Shown piece by piece: positions 22,889 through 34,400 of a stretch of DNA of 64,000 nt (position 1 is the stretch's first letter; each line of letters starts with the position of its first letter). A program made the position numbers and the translations under genes. The stretch is from Diphasiastrum complanatum (Eukaryota; Streptophyta; Lycopodiopsida; Lycopodiales; Lycopodiaceae): positions 24,955,390 to 25,019,389 of the forward strand of contig CM055102.1 of the NCBI GenBank assembly GCA_029204225.1, written 5' to 3'. The notes beneath the pieces are model-generated. The model did not search any database. It was not told the origin of the DNA and saw only the letters and a list, made by a program, of their open reading frames with translations.

Positions 22889-25800
22889 TGATTTTGTTCC
22901 AAGTGCAACTAATCTTGTCATCCAAGACATGGTTAGAGTGTTCAAAGGTCCATACAATCAAAGTAAGAAGTTTGTGCTTGTTTCATCTTGTTTCCCACTA
23001 ATTCGCTTTTTTATTCTATTCAGACATTTGATGCGGTTGATGGGAAACAAGCAAGGCGTACAAATTCTTCCAGTCCACTTGGAGAGCTTTTCGACCATGG
23101 TAGGAACCCAACAAGGCAGATTTTTAAAGTAGTTATAGCAACATTTGCATTCAATTTGTATTGAGCCGTGAGCGTTAAATATTTAACTTTGTTATACTAC
23201 TCTGTTAGTGCATAATGGCAACCTTCTCTTCTCTACTTTTTTGTATCAGGTTGTGATGCCCTTTCATGTGCGGTATGTATAAATTCTACACTCATGTACA
23301 ACCTTTGCTAGAAATTTCAAGTTTTCAATCCGAAGCTGTGTTCAAATTTAGCCACTACAACTCTCTTCCTAATGTTAGTGAAAATTGTTTATTTGAAGCT
23401 TCTACATTTGATATTTTATTTGAGGTTAGCCACGTGTCACATTGTGCTTTGATGTAGTTTGAGACTATGGCATTCGGAGCATCAGTGATGAGTGGAAGTA
23501 TGATCCTTTGGTTTTGGGCGATTGCTGCTATTCCTTTCTACTCAGCTACATGGGAACAGTAAGTTAGGAGCCATCTTTAATTACTATTTCTTAACAAAAT
23601 CTGCAATAAGGTCAGTCATCTATAGATGGTAAGCAATTTTGGGCTTGATTCCTTATGTGTATAGAGGCAGCCGGATTACCAAGTGTAATCCGGCTCACAA
23701 AATCTCCCCAAAATCATGAAAAGGAGTTTATGTTCTTAACCTCTTGCTGCTGATGTCAGCACCAAGAAAGCTACTGATGTAAACTTCTTGCCGCTAATCA
23801 TTAAAAGGAAAAAGTGTTATATGTTGTGGATCCTGCTAGGGTTTGCTGGTTCTGCTCGGGAACATTGCTCACTGTACTAGGCGCACCGGGTTCTTGGGCG
23901 AAACCAACAATAATCTAACAATATAAATGGGCTCTTTTGAGTCCAAGTTCCATAAAACATAATCCAGAGAATCGTATGAGGCCCCAACTTGATCATTATT
24001 CATACATCGGTTACTACAGTAAATGTTTTTTCATCAAATACTCTTGTTTGGCTGTGGGGGGTCTTTTCAAATCGACAAAGGTTAGAGTTACCCCATCATC
24101 CTTTTGACATGAATAGCATTTGACACTCACAAGGCTTTCTTTAATTCGATTGAAACTGTGATATAAGTGTTTCAAAAGCCCAGTGATCAGGGAGCATGAA
24201 GATGCGGCTTTTCTGGATGTGCCATGTGTTCCCAGGCTGGTCCTGGTTAGGAACTACTTTTTAAAGACTCAAGAACAAGAAAATCAAGCAGAAACAAAAT
24301 GTTTTGGTATAGCTTAGAAACCCGTTCTTATGTTCTGGAACATACTGTACGTTCCGTACAGTATGTTCCAGAACGTACTGGGTTGGAACTGTTTTTCTTT
24401 TTTAATTCATGCCTTCCAATGCTATTTGAAAACCTTCTTCTCTAGTCTCACATGTCTTTTTAGCAACCTGAAAAAGAATCCTCCCGGACGACTAATACTC
24501 ATACAAAGGACATAGCAGCAAGTGATCATCTCCTTCAAACTGTATTCTAAGCATACAATCAGAGGTATTTTTTTAGTCATCTCTGCTTCATTCTACTCAT
24601 AAACTGTGCGATCGCACTCTGATTTTGCAAATCAATGATGCTTAAGAACTAATATGGGCTCCTGTAAGTACTTTTGTTCTCCATATATGATCATTGTATT
24701 GATCACTATTCTCTAAAGGTCTAGTTTTCTAGTTGGAGTCGGGGCAACTGGGAGCACTTTCCTGGGTGCATAAGCAAACAAATCTTATGCTCCAAGTTGT
24801 CGCAAAAGTGCATAATAAGCACCACAGAACTCAACAAGCTCCTTCGGAGGCACAGGAAGTACCCTAGCAACTACGACGGTACGGCAGGTTGTGGAACTGC
24901 TCATCTGTTCACGACACACTTTCCAAATTTTACACACACTTTCATAAGTGAATCAAATGAAGAGAAATCGTTCTTTCAGCAGGTAAACTCAGGTGAATCA
25001 TTCTTTCAGCATGGGAACAAGAATTGAGAATCAGTATTGCTTTTCTCCTTTGTAGAAAAATACGTATTTAAAAAAAAATAATTCGGTCCAGTTCCAGAAT
25101 GGAATGGGCAACTATTCTTGATCTTTAATTTATATGGCATAAAGGTAGAATTTACCCTCTATTTTTGTGTATATGCTATAATCAACAAAGATGCCTTTAA
25201 AAGAAGTAGCATCTTCCTTCTTCCTTACTTCTAAAGGAACGTGTACATAACAAGTACATCCAAAAAATTTCAAATCACTAAGATTTGGCTTTTTGCCATA
25301 CAATGCTTCATAAGGTGTGAGTCCTTCAATGGCACTATTAGTCATTCTATTACATAGAAAGTTTGCACATAAAATAGCTTCTCCCCTAAATGTAATAGGA
25401 AGAGATGCATCTAATCTCAATGCTTTAGCACACTCACATAGTGTTCTATTTTTCCTCTTGGCCACCCCATTTTGTTGTGGGGTGTATGTGCAAGTAAACT
25501 CTCTTCTAATGCCATTAGTTTGACAAAATTTGTACTTTGAAACACTTGGGAACTCTGTTCAAAAGGCGATGTTTTTGTAAAAATAATAATTTCAGCATGG
25601 CTAGCATCTTGCATGTTTATTTCTGTTGTAAAGAGTCAGAAAGGCTTGCTCTCCATAGATTGCTGAATTGCTTACATTGTTTTTGATTTTTAGAAAGGAT
25701 GACCTCAGTATCTATAAGGGTGTCATGAATGAGACTCTATTTGTGTTAAGGATTTTAATTTCAGCAATTCTGCAGCTTTTTCTGTTCAAACTTCAACCCA

Positions 25801-28399
25801 AGAATTAAGCTAGTTAATTCCTCTGGTTTCTTGAGGCACTTAAATATCCTCAATTTATTGTTTTGCGAAGTTTCTTAATAAAACCTTTTTTTTTTCTCTA
25901 CTTGACTCTGATGTTGGCTGCCAAAATAATAGTTTCTTCACCAATGCGTTGATACTACCGGAAGTGAATGGACCGACTGAAGGCCTTCTACTGATTTCTT
26001 CAGCTCATTTTTTCACCGCTATTGTTGGTATGTTCTTGCATCTAAAATGATTGGAGAGAGTCTCTTTAATAAAATTCTGAATGCTAAGATGAATGAGCTA
26101 ACACTTTTTTATTAAAACTATCAACAATATAGACAGCATTAGGAAATGTGCTTATATCTGTGAAAATATCAGTTTATAGCATGTGAGAGGATTATATGTG
26201 CGAAGTAGTCTGTGGTGCTATCTTGCTTCAAAGTGAAGGTTTTGTAGGTTCAGATGGTAAGTTTAGGTGCTACTTGTATGCTTCCTCAGATTTCAGAATA
26301 GTCAACTTCCAAACTTGAAAATGCTTACATCCTTGTTTCTAGTGTATATCATAAGAGTGTGAGCATAAAAAAAGCATGCTAACCTGAAAAGTATTTGCTA
26401 GGAGAGATGGATTAGAGTAACCCTCTACAGTAAATAGAAATAGCGACATGTGAGATGATGATGATACATGGATTTGTGGAATATACCAAGGCAAAATCGA
26501 TATTGCTACGCAACTCAGTAAATGTAGACATGCTTAGCCTTCTTATTGTACTTACCTGTAGAGAGTTAGTCCACGATCCAGTACTTAGTTGCAAACCTAG
26601 TCCTTTGTTTGGAAATAACTGGTCAGGCTGATAGAAAAGTAGGTGTGTCTCACACACACACACAGATATTTATATGTGTGTGTGTGTGTGTGGACCCAAA
26701 TGTTTTTTTTTGCCACAGTTGCTCGTCAGTTTTTAGAAATTCTCTCTGAAGAGAAGGTGATACAGCTTTTCTAGTTGTATGCTATATTCAACATACAACC
26801 TTGTTTCTCTCGTTCACGAAAGTAGACCAGTCTTGTTTAGAAATGCAGATTCTTATGGTGTCAAGGTTTCAAGTCTCTTGTAAATGGTTGGGTTGCATGG
26901 TTTGTGTTTGAGAGACTGCAGGGAGATGAAATATGGCCCCTCCCAAGAGTCAACATGCTTCCGGGTGCCTTAATTCTTGGACCACTATACCATTTTGCAG
27001 TGCCAACACAAATGCATGTGTTCCATTTAGGGCTTTGCAATTTAAACTGTTATGAGGTGCCATATTTGGACTTGAAAGCTGTGCAGGTCCTGGCTTCTGC
27101 AGGGGCTAGATGGTGGACAAAAAGTGTCAAAGAGGCCATTTGCTGGAAGGATTTTCCATCAATTATTGCAGGTAAATGCATCAGTTGCAGGGGTCTTTTC
27201 AGCAATGTGTGCCTTTGGAGCCACAATAAGATGCACATTTATTTCTCTGTTGTACTCATTTCATCACACAAGCTCTGCTTTTTCTTGGTTGTACTTGTAT
27301 TTATCCATATCATTGTCAAAATTCAATTAAGTTAGCATATCTGTTTGTATTTTGTTTTTTTTCAGTGAATGTTGCACTCATGGCGCATGTCATTGACATC
27401 TATATTTAGTTGTGAGTTTTATGAGCTCTATACCACAAGCGATTTGTAAGTTCACATGGCTTCCTAGAATATGGTCATCGTCTAGAGATGGAAGCTGATA
27501 TTGCAACTTCAGTCAATGTATTGCCAATGAGGAAGTTAGTGAGGAGTCCATCTTCAGCATTTCATGCAGCTTAGCTATTATGGAGATATGAATGGTGGAA
27601 ACATGGCTTCAGAGCATGTGGGGGATCTAGATAAGAAGTTGATACTGAAAAGCTCAGCCAATATACTGAATTATAGTTGCTCTATCATGACCTGCATCGG
27701 CAGGCAGATGTAGAGACACGGTCTGCGTGACGCCACAGGGGATCAGCTCGACACTGAAATAGAGGGGAGGAGGGAGATGATGAGCTGTTGGGGGCTGGAG
27801 AGGCATTTGGTCCTGGTTACGAGGAGGAGTTGATGTAGGAGGGGGATACAGAGGTAGAGGGTGAGGGTGAGGGTGGGGGGTGGGCATACAACATTTATTC
27901 GTAGACCACGGTGCCGAGACACGGGAGGAGCCAGCCATTCTTGCACTTGGGCGTCGAGACCTAGAAGCTCCAGGGGGGGAGTGGGCTGGGGGCATTGTTT
28001 GTAGAGGACTGGAGTATCATAGGCAGTTGAGGGCCAGGTCGACCTTGAGTTTATAGGGCCTTCCCTATAACAGTTGAGAGGGCGACCTAGGGGTAGCAGT
28101 GGAGTAGTAGTAGTTGGAGCTAGCTCGGAAGAGGGGGGTGGAGGGAGAGGGAGAGGTAGGGGATACGTCGGAGGCAGAGGTGGAGGCGGAGGCGGAGGCA
28201 GAGGGTCACCACGATGGATGACACCCTCAGCATCATCTGTTGACTCCCTATTTGGCAGTTCCCCAGACTTTGATGATTCCGACTATGAGTTATAGAGGAT
28301 GAGTTTTAGTTGTATAGTGTTTACGAGAAATTTTTATATTGTTTATCAGACATCACTATAATCCATTGCGGTGCCTTGAGCTCGACATTATATAGTCAT

Positions 28400-28442
<43 letters not shown>

Positions 28443-31400
28443 AGGGAGAGGGAGGGAGTATCAGGAATGCGCGTCCGCGTCCGGCGTCTGACACCCAAAC
28501 GCGTCCTCGGACGTGTTCATATATATATATATATATATATATAGTTTTTTTAACTCTAAAAAAAAAAAAAAAAAAGCGGACGCGTCCGGGGACCCGGATG
28601 CACCCCTGGCGCGTCTGCGTCCGGGGTCCGCCATGTTAGATATATATATATATACAATCCAGGGATGCGCGTTCGGGCCGGACGCGGGCAATCCGCGTCC
28701 CCGTCCGGCGTCCGGACCCGGACGAGCTGCCTCCTGGTTAGCCCGACGTCTGGCCGCCCTTTCCCTGACCATGATGAGCTGCCGTCGTGTGAAATTCATT
28801 CCGATCTGCTCATCCAGATCCAGCTCGACAGCGGGGACAGGACCCACAGCGGGGGCGGGTGGCTCCGGTTCCGGATTTCTCTGTCGAGTTTGTCGCAGCA
28901 TCTCTCAAATATCTGCCTCTTGCTTCCGATGCCTCTCGTTGTGCCTTCGGATATCTTCCTCAAGCTTCCTCCTGGCTTCGCACTCGGGCTTCGGTGGTAT
29001 GCGCTCTGCCATCTCGATCGACCTTCTCCTCACAGCACCCTGGTCCTTGAACACCCTCTCACAGCACCCAGGCTCTCAAACAGCCTGTCCACGGTGAGGG
29101 GAGACCAGTTCTGGAGGGATGCACAGACATTGTCAGGACTGCTTCGACCACTCTACATTGTGCTCCGCATGGCTGACAGCGAGGGGTCGACACTTGGACT
29201 GGTGTATGAGCTCATGGACCGGATTGGACAGTTCTTGCAGCTGCCCATCTTGCAGCCAGAGAGGTAAGCGGTACAGTGTTGCAATTGACCTTTATCTTTT
29301 CAGTACTTGCTAGTTTGTCTTTCTGTCAATGTTAAGCATTTTCGTAATGCCCTAAACCACATGCCCCTCACCTGCAGGATGACAGAGCTGAAGTTCATAT
29401 GGGAAACGCGGAGGAACTACTCCACAGGAGTATCCACAGCGTTGCACACATGCCGCATCCCCTCTTCCTCTCTCCGACACAAATCGCAGACAGGGAGCTC
29501 GAGTCCGATTGGCTTCAGTACATTCACAGGGTGGGTCCACACATAGGTTTGGATCCTATCAGGCTCATGGAGGAGCTCGCTGCATTTCGTTTCGGCATGG
29601 GCACATTCGGCCACCCGGCTGCCCAGGATCCAGAGAGGAGGCAGCTACCCATTACCTGGTGGACCATGTTCGGTAGCACATACCCATCTATACAGCGTCT
29701 TGCACTGCGTGTCCTTTCTTAGGTATGCATCTCATTTTATCCTCCATTTTTGTGTTTCGTTGAAGTTCCACCTCTGCCACAATGTGCTGAAGTATTTCAA
29801 TGCACGCACCACAGGACTGTGCTGCCTCCATGTGTGAGCGTAATTGGAGCACATGGGCACTCATTCACACGAGGAGAAGAAACCGGTTGTCAGTGAGTCA
29901 GTTGGAGCGGTTGGTGTTCTGTAGCACCAACGCACGTCTAGGAGGCTTCCGACCATTACGAGCGCATTGCAGGTGATAAGCTAATCTTTTATAGCATGTT
30001 GGTTGACTCCTGGTATGTTGGTTTCATTTCTTGATAAAGTTGTCTCTCTGACATGCAAATTTTAAACCTTGCAGACGAAGATATCAGATTTGGAGCGCCA
30101 GGTTGACTTGCCTACGGACAGCACCCATCCCATGCCTGCAGATGACCTGGGCACACAGTTGATGGCAGAGAGAGAGAGAGAGCTTGCCGAGATGAGAGAG
30201 AGAGAGCTTGGGCTTGAGCACAGAGAGCCCCCATTGTATGAGGCAGATGAGCCAGTGTCAGAGGATGAGCATGATGAGGATGAGCCCATTCGGGTTGTGT
30301 TTGCCAGACCGGAGAGGGATGAGGCAGATTATACAGGTGCAGGGCACACGCCATGGGCAGGGGTTACAGTTGCATCACGTGGCAGAGGTGGGACACATGG
30401 CACAGGTTATACCGGCAGACAGGCAGGGCACACAGGAGGGGGCAGTGGCATACCTACCTATGTCGACATGATGGAGGAGGCTCTTGATAGAGGGCAGAGT
30501 GGTTTAGATGCCGGTCCCGCAGATGTTTGGATGCGTGCAGCACAGAGTCATGGCCGTTACTACGACAGCACACGAGAGGAGGCACCTGATGACTTTCATT
30601 GCACAGATTGGGAGGCCATGCAGGGTCTACAGGGTGCACATGATGAGGCACGGGATGAGGCTTGGGTTGATTCAGGGTTTGGTGCACAGGATGATTCAGA
30701 GGTTGGTGCACAGGATGATTTAGAGGCTGGTGCACAGGATGAGTCCCAGAGCCCAGAGCATTTGTATTCGGATGCCCAGCTGGCCGACTTGGTTGCCACA
30801 TTGGATTCAGAGGCCCAGCAGATGCCGAGTGTCAGGGCGCCCCCATCATCTCTTGCCAGCATGCCATACACAGAGTCCCAGCCAGAGCAGCCGCATGAGG
30901 TGCCTACAGTTCCTCCAGCTCCTCAGAGGGTGTATGTGCGTCGCACAGCTCCTCCAGTGCCACCGATGCCATTTAGGCTTGCAGCCCCTCCATCGTCGTC
31001 CACTTCTACAGCACCAGGTCTCCATGGCAGGCCACCATCTGTGCCCAGGTTTTCTCTTGCAGCGCCCACATCCACAGTGGCTCCTCCAGTGGCAGCACCC
31101 ACGTCACATCCTCCTAATTTGGCAGCACCCAGGATGTACCAGTACCGGCCACCACAGCGCCCCTTTCAGTACATATCGCCATTGTACTCGCCTCCTGCAC
31201 AGCCAGTTCCTCCACCTGAAGCAGCTCCACGGGCACACATGTCGCTTTGTACATGTGATGCTTTATTTTATGTCGAATTCTATGTGCGTGTGTGAATCCT
31301 ATTTTCATTTAATTTCGTTTGAAGTGAATGCTACCTTCACATATATGCACCTACATCATGAGCACAGCAATCACCCCTACACCCCAAACGACATTTCATA

Positions 31401-34400
31401 AACACATGTAATACATCTGCATTTAAAAAAATTACAGACATTGCATCTTACATGACCAGGCTCGCGTTGCACAAAAAACAACTATGTATATATTCAACCG
31501 TTGTATCAAGATAACATCACATATACCGTCATTTTTTTAAGCAGCCATCTAGTTATTTGCTGCACCATAAATTGCCGAAAACTACATAGCAACAGTCCGC
31601 CACATACGGCTGGACCTTATCTATTCTAAACATCCCTCACTGATCCTCCACCGACTCCTCGCCCTCGTCTGGTGCATTGTTTTGTCGCTCTTGCTCTGCC
31701 TCGCGGTTAGCCCGAGCTGCCTCCTAGTTAGCCCGTCGTCTGGCCGCCCTTTCCCTGACCATGATGAGCTGCCGTCGTGTGAAATTCATTCCGATCTGCT
31801 CATCCAGATCCAGCTCGACAGCGGGGATAGGACCCACAGCGGGGGCGGGTGGCTCCGGTTCCGGATTTCTCTGTCGAGTTTGTCGCAGCATCTCTCGGAT
31901 ATCTGCCTCTTGCTTCCGATGTCTTTCGTTGTGCCTTCGGATATCTTCCTCAAGCTTCCTCCTAGCTTCGCCCTCGGGCTTCGGTGGTATGCGCTCTGCC
32001 ATCTCGATCGACCTTCTCCTCACAGCACCCTGGTCCTTGAACACCCTCTCACAACACCCTGGCTCTCAAACAGCCTGTCACCGGGCTCTCAAACAGCCTG
32101 TCACCGGCTCTCGCTTGCTCTCTCACTGTCTATCACTAGCTCTCTCACAGCCTCTAAAAATGCCGACCACAATGGCATTGTGAGTGCCTATTTATCCCCA
32201 CAGCCTGATCGGCCATGTGGATCCCCATCATCCCTCCATGTGCCTCTGTACCTGCCCCCATGTGATGCTCCCCCCTGTGTTGGTCTCCCATTGGGCCCGT
32301 GGTCTGCTCACCCACAATGCCCATGTGCCTCTGTACTCTGTCCATGTGATGCTACCCCCCTGTGTTGGTCTCCCATTGGCCCCTCGGTCTGCTGACTTGC
32401 AGTGCCCATGTGCCACTGCAACAGTCCCTTGCATCATGTACTGTACCCTCTTTTTTTACACCCTAAACCCCCTTTGTTTCCTTTTTTTTGTCCTTTTTTT
32501 GGTAGTTAATATGCAAAAATTAAATATTAAAAATATTAAAAAATAAAAAAAATATTAAAAATGGTACCACCCTGGTACCGCGGATCCCAGGGCGGTACCG
32601 TACCGGCGGTACCACTGATATGGTACCAGCGGTACCACGAGGTACTATGATATATACATATACATATACATATATATATACATATACATATACATCATAG
32701 GTACCGCGGTACCATGATGGTACCGCGGTACCACAATATAATAATATATTTATTATTTAATATTTTTTTTAATTTTTTTTTACCTAAACCTACCCGCCCC
32801 CCTCGCATTTCCTCTGAAATTTTTTTGAGCCCTCTCCGCCCTGCCATCGCTGCTGGTTTTTCTTGCCTGCCTTTGATTCCTTGCGTCGCCCATCGCCCAC
32901 GCAACGCCCTGCCTTGCATCTGATTTCCTTTGCCCTACATTCGCCCATTTTCAGCGTCTCTCCAACAGTGAACCCTGCTGTTTTTTTTCCAGCAATCCAC
33001 CCATTCCGGTGGATCCTGTCCCACTGCGTCCGCCAGTTGCCACTGTGGTTCCACCACCACCTACTGTTGCTCGCACTCCCCCAGTTTACGACTTTCTCAT
33101 GGACTCTCCGCCTCCCGAGCAGGAGCAGGCCCCAGATGCCAGTGACGAGGCCTTCCAGGATGTTGAGGAGATCCCTTCCTCCCTCCCTTCACATCCGGAT
33201 GACCACCCTACCCAGCAGTTTTTGTATCCCATGCCAGATGTCCACCCTCCACCAGTGTACCCCACTTATGCTGCTGCACCCATCCCGGCCAGTGCATCCC
33301 ACTCTCCCCATTCCACGTCTACAGCTGATGCATCCACTAGTGCCCAGGCTGTCGCGTCATCATCCATTCCCGTCACGTTTGGTGCACCGTGCTGGACGCC
33401 CGCTACCCGTCGCCCAGCTGGGAGAGTTCTTAGGCAGCAGAGCATTCGCGGCGCGCATCAGCCGCACATGGATAGAGAGGCCACACAGGCCGTGGCCAGC
33501 CTGATTTATGAGCTGAACCTTCCATTTGCCATCACCGACTCCGAGCCCTTCAGAAGGACCTTCCGCCTTGCAGAGTCTGTCAGCCCTAGCTGGAGAGTCC
33601 CTAGTTCAGAGGTTGTCCGCACACACATGCTGAGGGATAGGGTCGAGTCACTGTCTAGAGAGATGGAGCCTCTACGTCGCCACTGGGCCACTTACGGTTG
33701 CAGCATCATGTCCGATGGCTGGACTGATGTCAGGAGGAGGCCGATCCTCAACATACTGGTTCCAGCTGCATGGGCACACAGTTTTTGAGGGCAGTGGATT
33801 GCAGCAGGGGGAGGAGAGTCATATCTGCAGAGTTCATGTTTGATGTCATCAGGTCTTCCATCCTGTCCATAGGCCCACAGCATGTCGTCACAGTGGTGAC
33901 GGACAATGCCACGAACTGCATTCAGATGGGTGTACTGCTAGAGGCGGAATTCCCTCACATTGTTCATACCCCCTGTGTCGCGCACGGCATAGACCTTCTG
34001 ATGGGGGACATAGGTGCACTTCCCTGGGTTAGAGCCATCGTCCGTGAGGCCCTCTTCTTGGTGACTTTTGTCACGAGGAAGAGGCCTGTTCTTGCCATGT
34101 TCCGGGTGTTCAGCCATCTAGACCTCCGTAAGCCAGCCCCCACACGCTTTGCATTCGACTTGGTGGTCATCGACCGTCTGATCAGGTGCAGGGCGCAGCT
34201 TCTACAGATGGTTGCCAGTGATCTTTGGTGTGCCAATACATTTCCGCGCACTGAGGATGGGGAGCACTTTTCTTCCACGGTGAGGGGAGACCAGTTTTGG
34301 AGGGATGCACAGACATTGTCAGGACTGCTTCAACCACTTTACATTGTGCTCCGCATGGCTGACAGCAAGGGGTCGACACTTGGACTGGTATATGAGCTCA

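Noticed and set aside
28665-29267. Plus-strand 200-codon frame across ORF2 A and transposase A
   Set aside because: It is antisense to ORF2 and only enters the transposase frame at the deletion junction; it is not an ancestral gene.
30112-30801. Antisense frames over transposase A exon 4
   Set aside because: They are shadows of the GC-rich, repetitive plus-strand coding region.
30730-31401. Plus-strand 223-codon frame overlapping transposase A
   Set aside because: It is out of frame with the transposase, His/Leu-rich from the proline-codon repeats, and not conserved in copy B.
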